This document shows positions 29,126 through 38,560 of a DNA stretch of 64,000 bases, piece by piece. The notes under the pieces were generated by a model. The model ran no database searches, was not told the origin of the DNA, and worked only from the letters and a program-made list of their open reading frames with translations. Within the stretch, counting starts at the first letter, position 1. The number at the start of each line of letters is the position of its first letter. Source of the stretch: Alphaproteobacteria bacterium (lineage in GTDB: Bacteria; Pseudomonadota; Alphaproteobacteria; SHVR01); contig SHVR01000006.1 in the NCBI GenBank assembly GCA_009694185.1, forward strand, positions 1 to 64,000, in the 5' to 3' direction. The translations under genes were made by a program, and so were the position numbers.

Positions 29126-30082
29126 TCAGGCGGCGCGGGTCATCACCGCCTCGGCGAATTGGTCGAGGCGGTCGAGCGTGGCTTGAAGTTCATTATTCTC
29201 GAAGCCGATGACCAATTGCCGCACGCCCCGCCGGGCATAGGCGCCAATGTCGTCGACGATGGCCTGGGCGCTACCGGTGAAAGCGAGGCGACCGCCGTCG
29301 CGGCCCTCGCCCGGCGCGCCGATGCGGCAGCCCATGGCGAATAGCGCAATCTCGATGCCGGCCGGATCGCGGCCGGCCGCCTCGGCCGCGCGCCGCATGT
29401 CGGTGACACCCGCCGCGAAGAGGTCGGGCGTGTCATAGGGTGCCGCCGGATTGTTGGTGAGCGGATACCAGCCATCGCCAAGCCGCGCCGCCCGGCGCCG
29501 GGCGACGGCGCTTTCGCCGCCGACCCAGATGGGCGGGTGCGGGCGTTGCACCGGTTTGGGCTCGAACATCACACCGTCGAAATTGACGAACTCGCCTGTA
29601 AAGCGCGGTCGCTCGGCCGTCCAAAGCTCGCGAAACGCCCGGATATATTCGTCCGACGCCCGCCCGCGGCGAGCAAAGGCGGGTGCGCCCAGGAGTACCA
29701 GCTCTTCCGCCATCCAGCCGACACCGACGCCGACCGTAAGCCGCCCCTTGGAGAGCACATCGACTGTCGTCAGCATCTTGGCCGCCAGCATGACCGGGCG
29801 ATGCGGCAGCACCATGACCGAGTTCAAGAGGCGAATACGCCGGGTCGCCGCCGCGACAAAGCTCATGACGGTCACCTGTTCGAGGCAGGTGCCCGTGTCG
29901 GCCGCGAACCAGCGGCCCGTCTTGGTATAGGGATAGACGCTCGCCACTTCGGTCGCGATGACGACGTGATCGCTGAAGCCCAGATGCTCGAAGCCGAGCG
30001 CCTCGGCCAAGGTGGCGATAGCGATGAGCGAGTCGGGTGCCGCCGCCGGACCGCGCATGCCGAGATGCAGACCGAACTTCAT
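29126..30082 (-). CDS. LLM class flavin/F420-dependent oxidoreductase
   Basis: LAEALGFEHLGFSDHVVI, LLNSVMVLPHRPVMLAAKMLTTVDVLSKGRLTVGVGVGWM, RPHPPIWVGGESAVARRRAARLGDGWYP. Confidence 0.9.
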   Translation of the reverse strand: MKFGLHLGMRGPAAAPDSLIAIATLAEALGFEHLGFSDHVVIATEVASVYPYTKTGRWFAADTGTCLEQVTVMSFVAAATRRIRLLNSVMVLPHRPVMLAAKMLTTVDVLSKGRLTVGVGVGWMAEELVLLGAPAFARRGRASDEYIRAFRELWTAERPRFTGEFVNFDGVMFEPKPVQRPHPPIWVGGESAVARRRAARLGDGWYPLTNNPAAPYDTPDLFAAGVTDMRRAAEAAGRDPAGIEIALFAMGCRIGAPGEGRDGGRLAFTGSAQAIVDDIGAYARRGVRQLVIGFENNELQATLDRLDQFAEAVMTRAA

Positions 30083-30104
30083 GGATGTGCTCTCCGGTTT
30101 CTCC

Positions 30105-31838
30105 TCAATCGTCCTCGCCCGCCGCCGCCACGAGCGCCGCCGGGTCGACGCCGTAGTCGCGCCGGGCGGCCTCCGGCGTCACATAACCGTTGAGGAGATC
30201 GCGGCGGATCGCGGCGGGATCGCGTCCATCGACCGGGCCAAAGCCGCCGGAACCCGGCACTTGGAACGAGATCAGCGACCCTGCCGGGGCCATGAAGGCA
30301 CCCTTGCTGTTCAACACCTGCTCGCGCCCGTCGGCATAGGTGATCGAAATGCGGCCGAGCCCGCCGGCCTTGCCGCCGAGCAGGCCAAAGGGCGCGGATT
30401 TGGTCCGCTCGCAACAGACGGCCGCCAGCGCCTCGTTGCCGAGAATCCGCCAGGTGCGTCTGGCGCCGGTGCCGCCCCGAAATTTCCCGGCCCCACCCGT
30501 ATCCGGCACGACTTCGTAGCTTTCAACCCGTACCGGAAAACTCATTTCGAGGATTTCGATGGGCGTGTTCATGGTGTTGGAAATGGTGCTGGCGATGCAG
30601 TTGATACCGTCCTTGGTGGGCCTGGCACCGAAGCCGCCCTTGAGGGTCTCGTAGCTGACATAACGATTGCCGGTCCGGTAGTCGATGCCGCCTAGCGTGA
30701 GGACCGACGAGGTGCCTTGCGAGCAGGCCATGACATTATCCGGCGCGAATTGGGCGAAGGCGCCGAACAGCATCTCGGCCACCCGGTGCGATATTTCGTG
30801 ATTGGCGTAGACCACGGGCGACGGCAGTTCGGCGTTCACTACCGAGCCCTCGGGCGCCCTGACCTCGACCGCCCGCCAGCAGCCGGAATTGGGCGGGATC
30901 AGGCTGTTCGGGTCGGCGATCATCTTGATGGCGGCGAAAATGCCCGACTTGGTGACCGACAAGGGGGCGTTCATCGGCCCGGGCACGGAACCGTCCGAGC
31001 CCGCGAAATCGACGAACAGACGGTCGCCCCGCTTCACCGCATGCATGCGGATGGTAAAGGTCTCGTCCTCGGTGGCGCCCATCGTCACGATGCCGTCGCC
31101 GTCGCAGAAATCCTCGAAGCGGGCCTCGCCGTCGGGGAGTGCCGCCAAGGCCCGGCGCATCATCACCTCGGAATAGTCCAGCACCTCGCCCATGATACCG
31201 AGCAGGATATCGGTGCCGTATTTACGCGCCAACGTTTCCAGCCGCTGGCAAGCACGCCGGTTGGCCGCCACCTGGGCGCGCAGATCGCCCCGCCGTTCTT
31301 CGGGCGTGCGCACATTGGCGAAGATGATCGCGTCCACGTCCACATTGAGCTCGCCCGCCCGGTAGAGCCGCACCGGCGGCAGGCGTAGGCCCTCGCCATA
31401 GATTTCCGTGACCGCGCCATAGCTCCCGGGCGTGGCGCTGCCGACATCCGGCCAGTGGGCGCGCACGCAGCAATAGGCGATCAGCCGATCGCCGGCGAAG
31501 GCGGGCGTCACCACGTTCACATCCGGCAAATGCGAACCGCCGAAATAGGGATCGTTATGGATGAAGACATCGCCTGGCTCGGCCGTGGGCCAGGCGGCGA
31601 TGACCGCCTTCACCGCGTCGGGCATGGAGCCCAGGTGAATGGGCAGGTCCGGCCCCTGGGCCACCATCTCGCCCGCCACATCGAAGACGCCGCAGGAATA
31701 ATCGCCGGCCACCTTGAGGATCGGCGAATAGGCGGTCTTCGCCAGAACCACCTTCATCTCCTCGGCGGTCTTGTAGAGGGCGTTCTTCACCACCTCAAAA
31801 GTGGCGGGATCGGTCTTGAGCGCGCTGCCTTTTGCCAT
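30105..31838 (-). CDS. Hydantoinase B/oxoprolinase family protein
   Basis: DPATFEVVKNALYKTAEEMKVVLAKTAYSPILK, HNDPYFGGSHLPDVNVVTPAF, GGAGKFRGGTGARRTW. Confidence 0.93.
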   Translation of the reverse strand: MAKGSALKTDPATFEVVKNALYKTAEEMKVVLAKTAYSPILKVAGDYSCGVFDVAGEMVAQGPDLPIHLGSMPDAVKAVIAAWPTAEPGDVFIHNDPYFGGSHLPDVNVVTPAFAGDRLIAYCCVRAHWPDVGSATPGSYGAVTEIYGEGLRLPPVRLYRAGELNVDVDAIIFANVRTPEERRGDLRAQVAANRRACQRLETLARKYGTDILLGIMGEVLDYSEVMMRRALAALPDGEARFEDFCDGDGIVTMGATEDETFTIRMHAVKRGDRLFVDFAGSDGSVPGPMNAPLSVTKSGIFAAIKMIADPNSLIPPNSGCWRAVEVRAPEGSVVNAELPSPVVYANHEISHRVAEMLFGAFAQFAPDNVMACSQGTSSVLTLGGIDYRTGNRYVSYETLKGGFGARPTKDGINCIASTISNTMNTPIEILEMSFPVRVESYEVVPDTGGAGKFRGGTGARRTWRILGNEALAAVCCERTKSAPFGLLGGKAGGLGRISITYADGREQVLNSKGAFMAPAGSLISFQVPGSGGFGPVDGRDPAAIRRDLLNGYVTPEAARRDYGVDPAALVAAAGEDD

Positions 31839-31855
31839 GATCGTCTCCAACCGTC

Positions 31856-33931
31856 CTAACGCCGCGCCAGCACGATGAAGCCGCCCGCGTCCACCCGTGC
31901 CCGCCAGCCGGGCGGCACAACGATGGTGCTGTCCGCCGCTTCCACGATCACCGGCCCCACGAGTTCGCCGCCGACCGCCAGACGCTCGCGCGCCATGATC
32001 GGGCAAGGCTGCATGCCGGTTTCGGAGAACCAGACGTCGCGCCGGCCCTTGGTGGCGTCGCCGCCGCCCTTGCTCGCTTGAGCGATGTTGACCCGGTCGA
32101 GGCGCCCGGTAGCGGTCAGGCGCACATTGACCAGATGCACCGCCTCGCCCGGGCTGTCATGGCCATAGGTCTGGCGGTGACGATCGTGGAAGGTCTGGGC
32201 GAGGGCATCGAGGCTCGCGCGCGTGATCGGCCCGGCGGCCATGGGCACCGTCAGTTCATAGGCCTGGCGCGAGTAACGTACATCGGCCGAGCGCGTCAGC
32301 TCACGGCGGTCCTCGGGAACCTTGGCTTCGGCGAGCATCAGCCGAGCATCGCTCTCCATGCGGGAGAAGACGCCGGTGAGCCGACCCAGGTCCGCCTCCG
32401 CGAGCCCGGTATAAAGCGTGCGCACATAATCGCGGCGCAGGTCGGTCGCGATCAGGCCGAGGGCCGAGAAGCCGCCCGGAATCGGCGGGATCACCACTTC
32501 GGGAATATCCAACTCCTCGGCCAGCCTGGCGGCATGCACCGGCCCGGCACCGCCGAAGGCCACCAGGCTGAACTCGCGCGGGTCGTGGCCGCGCTCCACC
32601 GAGACGATGCGGAGCGCCTCGGCCATGCCATTGTTCACAACGGCAATGATGCCTGCCGCGGCTTCGATGGCCGTCTGGCCCAGGGGCTCGCCGATCTGCT
32701 TGCCGATCGCCGCCGCCGCCGCCTTGGCGTCGATGGGCAAGGCACCGCCCAGGAGCGCCGTGCGATCCAGATAACCCAACACCACATCGGCGTCGGTCAC
32801 CGTCGGGCTGGTGCCGCCCCGGCCATAGCAGACGGGACCCGGCGCGGCCCCGGCGCTCCGCGGCCCGACCCGAAGCCCGCCGGCCGAGTCGATCCAGGCG
32901 ATGCTGCCGCCGCCGGCGCTCACTTCGGCAAGGTCGATGACAGGCACGCGGATCGGATGGCCGGTGCCATGCAACCAGCGGTTCAAATTGCCGCTGCCAC
33001 CCACTTCATACTCGGCCGTGGTCGCGATCTCGCCATTGGCGATCAGGCTGGCCTTGGCCGTGGTGCCGCCCATGTCGAAGGAGATGATGTTAGGACGGCC
33101 AAGCTGGCGGCCGGCGAGCCCGGCCGCGATGACGCCGGCGGCGGGCCCCGATTCCACCGCCATGGCCGGCATTTTCAATCCCTGGGCCACGTCGAAGACA
33201 CCGCCCGATGAGCCCATGACCAGGAGCGGCGGCAGTCCGAGCTGGGACAGTACCGTCTGGAGCCGTTCCAGATACGACTTCAAGAGTGGCCCGACATAGG
33301 CGCAAACCGCCGTGGTGCTGGCGCGCTCGAACTCGCGGATCTCGGGCAGGACCTCGCTTGAGAGGTACACCGGCACGCCGGGGAGGGCCCCGCGCAAGCG
33401 CTCGCCGATCAGCTTCTCGTGGCTATCGTTCAGGAAGGAGTAGAGGAGCGAGACGGCAACGGAGTCCACCTTGAGCGCCTTCACGCGGGCAATCATGCCG
33501 ACGAGTTCGGCCGGATCGAGGGGCACCACGACCTGGCCCTGGGCGTCGATGCGCTCATTCACCTCGAGGCGGCGATGGCGCGGCACGAGGACGGCAGGTG
33601 GGTCTTGGAACAGGTCGTATAGGTCACCCCGGGCTGAGCGGCGCAACTCGAGCACGTCGCGAAAGCCCTTGGTTGCGATCAGCGCCGTGCGCGCCCCGGT
33701 CTCTTCGAGGAGCGCGTTGGTCACAACGGTGGTCGCGTGCGACAACAGCGTGACGTCGCGTGGCGAAACCTTATAGGTGTCCAGCGCCCGGCGGACGGCC
33801 GTGACAACGCCGTCCCCGAAGTCGGCGGGCGTGGTGGGCACCTTGACCACCTCGATGCGGCCCGCCTGGTCGTCGACCAGCGCCACGTCCGTGAAAGTAC
33901 CCCCGATATCGACACCGATTCGCCAACCCAT
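31856..33931 (-). CDS. Hydantoinase A/oxoprolinase family protein
   Basis: MGWRIGVDIGGTFTDVALVD, LSHATTVVTNALLE, SFDMGGTTAKASLI, FGGAGPVHAARLAEEL. Confidence 0.93.
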   Translation of the reverse strand: MGWRIGVDIGGTFTDVALVDDQAGRIEVVKVPTTPADFGDGVVTAVRRALDTYKVSPRDVTLLSHATTVVTNALLEETGARTALIATKGFRDVLELRRSARGDLYDLFQDPPAVLVPRHRRLEVNERIDAQGQVVVPLDPAELVGMIARVKALKVDSVAVSLLYSFLNDSHEKLIGERLRGALPGVPVYLSSEVLPEIREFERASTTAVCAYVGPLLKSYLERLQTVLSQLGLPPLLVMGSSGGVFDVAQGLKMPAMAVESGPAAGVIAAGLAGRQLGRPNIISFDMGGTTAKASLIANGEIATTAEYEVGGSGNLNRWLHGTGHPIRVPVIDLAEVSAGGGSIAWIDSAGGLRVGPRSAGAAPGPVCYGRGGTSPTVTDADVVLGYLDRTALLGGALPIDAKAAAAAIGKQIGEPLGQTAIEAAAGIIAVVNNGMAEALRIVSVERGHDPREFSLVAFGGAGPVHAARLAEELDIPEVVIPPIPGGFSALGLIATDLRRDYVRTLYTGLAEADLGRLTGVFSRMESDARLMLAEAKVPEDRRELTRSADVRYSRQAYELTVPMAAGPITRASLDALAQTFHDRHRQTYGHDSPGEAVHLVNVRLTATGRLDRVNIAQASKGGGDATKGRRDVWFSETGMQPCPIMARERLAVGGELVGPVIVEAADSTIVVPPGWRARVDAGGFIVLARR

Positions 33932-34109
33932 CCGGACGCTCCCACGGTAACGGCTCCTTGCCGACCGGCATTGTCGCCGGGATTGGCCCCGTTTGGACAG
34001 GGCGATCACGATTTCGTGGCCCGTTAAGATTCGGTTGACCACTTGACCATATGATAAGCCAGTCTAAATACGCCTTGACGGTCGATCGGTCGAGGCAAGA
34101 AGGGGTCCC

Positions 34110-35051
34110 ATGTCAGTGTTGTCGCATAACGACGTCACGCATCTTTTCGGGGCGATTCTCGAAAATACCAACGATCTGGTCATTATCCTGCAAGCAGACG
34201 ACGCGGACCCGGCGGAATCGACCATCGCTTATGTCAATCCCGCCTTCACGCGCTTGACCGGTTATTCGCTGGCCGAGGCGGTTGGCCGCTCGCCACGCTT
34301 CCTGCTTGGCCCCAATAGCAACACGGACGCACGCTCCACAATTCGTGAAGCGGTGCGCCGGCACGAGGCCGTTCGAGCGGAGATATTGAGCTACACCAAA
34401 AGCGGCCAGCCCTGCTGGCTCGACGCCAACATCGTGCCGCTGCGCGACGGGTCGGGCCGGGTCAGCCATTTCGTGGCGATCGAGCGCGACATTACGGCCG
34501 CCAAGACGCTGGAAGAGAAACTGACCCGGATGGCAACGCGCGACGAACTGACCGGGCTCTATAACCGCCGCCACTTCAAGGATGTTGTCGAGCGGGAAAT
34601 CGACCGGGCGGAACGCTACGGCCATTCGCTGGCGCTGCTCTCGCTCGACATCGACCATTTCAAACGCGTCAACGACGACCATGGCCATGAGAGTGGCGAC
34701 CGGGCGCTGGTGGAATTTTCCCACGCCTGCGCCGCGGCGCTCCGCGCGACCGACACCCTGGCGCGCGTCGGCGGCGAGGAGTTCGCGGCTCTCCTGCCCG
34801 AGACACCGATCGATGGTGCCGTATGGCTCGCCGAGCGCCTGCGTGCCACGATCGCCGAAATGACCATCGAGCACCGTCAGCGGCGGTTTGCCGTCACTGT
34901 CAGCATCGGCGTTACCGCCTATGCGGGGTCGGGCGATAATCTGTCGGGCATGCTGCGGCGGGCCGACCAGGCCCTTTATCGCGCCAAGGCCGAGGGCCGC
35001 AATCGCCTCAATGTCGAGGCCATCCTGCAACCGGTCCACGAATCGGTCTAA
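34110..35051 (+). CDS. PAS-domain diguanylate cyclase
   Basis: PAS (IAYVNPAFTRLTGYSLAEAVGRSPRFLLGP) plus GGDEF-type domain with GGEEF signature (ARVGGEEFAALLPET). Confidence 0.94.
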   Translation: MSVLSHNDVTHLFGAILENTNDLVIILQADDADPAESTIAYVNPAFTRLTGYSLAEAVGRSPRFLLGPNSNTDARSTIREAVRRHEAVRAEILSYTKSGQPCWLDANIVPLRDGSGRVSHFVAIERDITAAKTLEEKLTRMATRDELTGLYNRRHFKDVVEREIDRAERYGHSLALLSLDIDHFKRVNDDHGHESGDRALVEFSHACAAALRATDTLARVGGEEFAALLPETPIDGAVWLAERLRATIAEMTIEHRQRRFAVTVSIGVTAYAGSGDNLSGMLRRADQALYRAKAEGRNRLNVEAILQPVHESV

Positions 35052-35064
35052 CCGGCTGGCGGCC

Positions 35065-35093
35065 CTTGACAGGGCGGCCACCACTTCCCATTT
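35065..35093 (+). promoter_or_regulatory. Candidate RpoH (sigma32)-type promoter for hsp20
   Basis: CTTGAC (35065-35070) -N15- TCCCATTT (35086-35093), close to CTTGAA/CCCCATNT. Confidence 0.5.
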
Positions 35094-35145
35094 CGTAAAT
35101 CGGTGCGATCGCCAATCGGGATCGTGCCAGTGAATTGACGGAGTG

Positions 35146-35209
35146 CCGCCCTCAGGCGGGTTCGGTCAGATTTGCGGTTCAAACTGCCTATCGCTCAATG
35201 GAGGATATG
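35146..35209 (+). promoter_or_regulatory. ROSE-type RNA thermometer in the hsp20 5' UTR
   Basis: Hairpins CCGCC-CTCA-GGCGG (35146-35159) and GG(U)CAG(A)UUUG-CGGUU-CAAACUGCC (35164-35188); SD-sequestering stem AUC(G)CUC-AAUG-GAGGAU (35190-35206) with UCGCU motif and bulged G. Confidence 0.75.
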
Positions 35210-35212
35210 GTC

Positions 35213-35662
35213 ATGCATGCTTTCGACCTCAGCCCGCTCTTTCGGTCCACCGTCGGCTTCGATCGTATGGCGCAGTTGCTCGACCGGGCCCGCGTCGGCG
35301 ACGACGGCACGCCTTACCCGCCCTACAACATCGAGAAGCTCGGCGCCGACCAATACCGCATCCAAATGGCGGTGGCCGGCCTTAACGAATCCGATCTCGA
35401 CATCTCGGTCCAAGACCAAGTGCTGACCGTGCGCGGGCGCGCCCGGCCGACGTCGGAGGCAAACCGCCTCCTGCATCGCGGTATCGCGGGCCGGGCCTTC
35501 GAACGGCGCTTCCAGTTGGCCGAGCATATCGAGGTATCGGCGGCCAAGCTCGAATACGGGCTGCTCGACATCGAGCTCAAGCGCGAGATCCCCGAGGCCA
35601 TGAAGCCCCGGACTATCGCGATCCAGGCGGGTGCCATGGACGCCACGGCCCGGGCCGCCTAA
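35213..35662 (+). CDS. Hsp20/alpha-crystallin family small heat-shock protein (IbpA-like)
   Basis: MHAFDLSPLFRSTVGFDRMAQLLDRA...YPPYNIEKLGADQYRIQMAVAGLNESDLDISV; AGGA SD 7-8 nt upstream of ATG. Confidence 0.95.
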   Translation: MHAFDLSPLFRSTVGFDRMAQLLDRARVGDDGTPYPPYNIEKLGADQYRIQMAVAGLNESDLDISVQDQVLTVRGRARPTSEANRLLHRGIAGRAFERRFQLAEHIEVSAAKLEYGLLDIELKREIPEAMKPRTIAIQAGAMDATARAA

Positions 35663-35693
35663 CCGATCGAGCTCCGCGCGACACGCAATCGAC

Positions 35694-35722
35694 ACGGCCG
35701 CGGGGGCAACCCCGCGGCCGTT
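35694..35722 (+). terminator. Intrinsic terminator-like hairpin after hsp20
   Basis: ACGGCCGCGGGG-GCAA-CCCCGCGGCCGT, 12-bp perfect stem with GNRA loop, then TTCTCC. Confidence 0.7.
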
Positions 35723-37099
35723 CTCCGCCTCCCCATACCCAACTCCCATCACCCCAGCCATAGGGGTTTAATCCCTTATTCATGGACATTTGAGACAAAT
35801 GTGGCACTGGTCCGCCAGTACTGGGGGGCGGCATTTTGTCTGAAATCATGCGGCGGTGGGCGGGCCGTTCGTTCATGCTGCTCATCGCGGTCGCGATGGC
35901 CGGCCTGGTCGAGTTCGCCGCCGGCAAGGCGAGCGCCCAAGGGGTGGCGCCGGATAGCGACCCGGCCGTCGTCGGCGCCTATGACGAGGCGTTCAAGGCG
36001 ATGCTTGCCGATCCCGCCACCACCGACAAGATGCTCCGCTACGCCGCGCTGGCCGTGCGGTTGGGCAATTATGAAGCGGCCGTGGCGACGCTCGAACGGT
36101 TGCTGCTTTATGTACCGAAGGCCAGCGAGATGCGCCTCCAGCTCGCCACCCTCTATTACCGACTCGGCTCGTTCGACACGGCCGAGACCTATCTGCGCCG
36201 CATTATCGACGATCCCGAAACATCGGCCGAGTTGCGCCAGACCGCCGAACGGCATCGTGCCGAGGTCCAGAAGCGGCAGAGCCTGCACGGCTTCTCCGGC
36301 CTCGTCGCGGCGGGGATGCGCTACCAGACCAACGCCACCGCCGGGCCGGGCGGTGACCAGATCAGCATTGGTGGTGCCCGCTTCGATCGCAACGTGTTCG
36401 GCAATTTGTTCGACCGCCGCGACGACTATAACGGCTACGTCTATGCGGCGCTGCGGCACGACTACGACTTGGATACCGGCGCCAACGAGGCCTGGCAGAG
36501 CGACATCACCGCCTATATATGGCCCGCCAAATCCAACGTGGTGAACTTGACAGCGGCCTCATCGAATTGCGATCGGGACCGCGTCTGGCCGTGGCCCCGC
36601 AAGACGCGCCCGGCCTCACCATCAGGCCCTATGGGCTGGCGGCGCTGCTTGCCCTCGACGACGCCCGCTACTATCACGGCTTCGGTGGCGGCCTCGCCCT
36701 ACAGAAGACGTTCGGCTCCAGCGTCGCCGTGGAGGCCGGTTACGAGGTGCTGCGCAAGCTGCATCGCGTCGGCGTCGACCGGCCGACCGCCCGCGACCTG
36801 GACAGCGTCCTGCACACCACCCGCGTCAGCACGCGTTTTGCGGTGAGCGCCCGGCAAAGCCTGGATGTCTCGGGTGTGCTGCGCGATGAGGACGCGCGCG
36901 AAGCCTTCACCTCACGGCGCGGAGATGCGCGTCACCAGCATGCTGGGCGAGATGCGGGTGATCAACCGGCCCGGCTTCACCGTCTCGGTGGACAGCGTGC
37001 AGACGCCGCCCAGCCAGCCGCGCCGCATCGACCCGGACGCGCTGGCCAACAAGGTGGCCCAGCTCGAAGGCAATGGCACCGCGTATCGCCCCCTGGATG

Positions 37100-37260
37100 G
37101 CCAGCCGAACGGCCCGCAGCCGGCCAACAGCCAGCCAAACGGCCCACAGCCGAACGGCCCACAGCCGGCCAACAGCCAGCCGAGCGGCCCACAGCCGAAC
37201 GGCCCGCAATTCGTCGCCAACCAACCGAGCGGTCCGCAACCGAGCGCTCCCCAACAGCCT
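37100..37260 (+). repeat. In-frame Pro/Gln/Asn-rich imperfect repeats
   Basis: QPNGPQPANSQPNGPQPNGPQPANSQPSGPQPNGPQ. Confidence 0.85.
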
Positions 37261-37966
37261 GGAGCCCCAGCCCCACAGCCCGCGGGCGGCCCCGGGCCGA
37301 TCGCCTCGGGGCAGAATTTCCTGACCGTGCCACCCGGCGCGCCATTGCCGCCCGGCGCCAGCACGCTGGGTGTCACGGCGGCAGTGGACCGGCCCGATGG
37401 TCAGCGCGACATCGTGGTGGTGCCGCGCGGCGAGCCATTGCCGCCCGGCGGTCAGGTCCTGGGTCTGGCGGTCCTGCCGGGACAGCCGCTTACCCAGCCA
37501 GCGCCGGACAATATAGCGCTCAAGCCCGTCGCCCCATCCCCGCCCGACGCGGCGCCGCAAACACCGAACGAGGCGCGTCCGAACGCCGTTCAAACGGCGG
37601 TGCAGTCGTCCACCAATGCGCGAATGGCCGCCCCGTCTGGCAACAACCCACCCAGCGGCGGCGGCCCCAACAATCAACCGCCGGCGGTCGGGCCAGCGCC
37701 GGCCATGCCGGGAATCTCAAACCCAGCGAACAGCGGCCCGCCCATTGGCGGAATAGGCCCTGTCACCCCGCCGCCCCGGATAGAGGCGGTACAGAAAGGC
37801 CTGGCCACCACGGGCTTCGCGCGAGGGCCCGACGTCGCCTTCGCCCAACCGCCGAGGCCGCCGATGGTCACACCACTGCCACAGCAGATCGTCGGTGCCG
37901 CCCGCGACATCGGCGACGCCGCGCAGCGCCAGACGATGGCCCGTCCCATGATGCCGCCACCCGGGA

Positions 37967-38067
37967 TGATGCCGGCGCTTGGGACGATGCCGGCGTCTGG
38001 GATGATGCCGGCGTCTGGGATGATGCCGGCGTCTGGGATGATGCCGGCGTCTGGGATGATGCCGGCG
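37967..38067 (+). repeat. 18-bp tandem repeat encoding MMPASG hexapeptides
   Basis: ATGATGCCGGCGTCTGGG perfect copies flanked by near-identical copies (MMPALG TMPASG MMPASG x4 MMPAPG). Confidence 0.93.
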
Positions 38068-38335
38068 CCCGGCATGCTGCCACCCCCTGGCATGACACCC
38101 ATTCAAGGCGTGGCGCCGGCGCTGCCGCCGACCCGCACCATAACACCGCTGCCAACCCTGCCGCCGCCGGGCGTCCTGACACCGCTACCACCGCCGGGCG
38201 GCCTAGCACCACCACCCCCACCCCCACCCGTGCCGCCGCTCGCCCGGCGCCGAATGTAATTGCCGGCGCGCCTGCAAAAGCCGGTGGAAATTGCATTGGA
38301 TTGCCATTATCTTGTCGGTCTTCATTCAACCAAGG

Positions 38336-38349
38336 AAAGGAGGTGATCC
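38336..38349 (+). promoter_or_regulatory. Full-length Shine-Dalgarno element complementary to the 16S rRNA 3' tail
   Basis: AAAGGAGGTGATCC is the exact reverse complement of GGATCACCTCCTTT. Confidence 0.75.
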
Positions 38350-38350
38350 T

Positions 38351-38422
38351 GTGTCCAATCGCCAACTTCGGTCGATCGCCGCCGTGACCAGGATCGCTGC
38401 CCAGGCAGGGGTTCGAGCCTAA
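38351..38422 (+). CDS. Putative 23-aa small ORF
   Basis: GTG start 7 nt after GGAGG; translates (V/M)SNRQLRSIAAVTRIAAQAGVRA*. Confidence 0.4.
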   Translation: MSNRQLRSIAAVTRIAAQAGVRA

Positions 38423-38470
38423 TGGTGTAAGGCGTCGCGGCCTCGACCGGCCGCAAGGTTTGACGAGAGA

Positions 38471-38503
38471 AGGGCCGTCCGCCAGGGCGGCTCTTCTTTG
38501 TTT
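38471..38503 (+). terminator. Intrinsic terminator
   Basis: AGGGCCGTCC-GCCA-GGGCGGCTCT stem (one G-U in the central part, one G-U outer) followed by TCTTTGTTTG. Confidence 0.75.
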
Positions 38504-38560
38504 GCGTACGCGCCGGAATCGGCGATCATGGCCGGCCCGACCAAAACGGAGGACGCCCCC

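Larger units (their letters stand above)
35836..38259 (+). pseudogene. Frameshifted composite: TPR/beta-barrel surface protein N-terminus joined to FecR-like proline-rich C-terminus
   Basis: Coding signal moves from frame of 35836 to frame of 36519 at a TATATAT run (~36514-36520) and back near 36905; signal peptide, TPR-like helices and beta-barrel-like segments followed by EMRVTSMLGEMRVINRPGF and repeat-rich tail. Confidence 0.6.

Noticed and set aside
38405-38425. GGGGTTCGAGCCT resembling a tRNA T-arm
   Set aside because: Flanking bases do not pair into a T-stem and no acceptor, D or anticodon arms are found; it lies in the small ORF instead.
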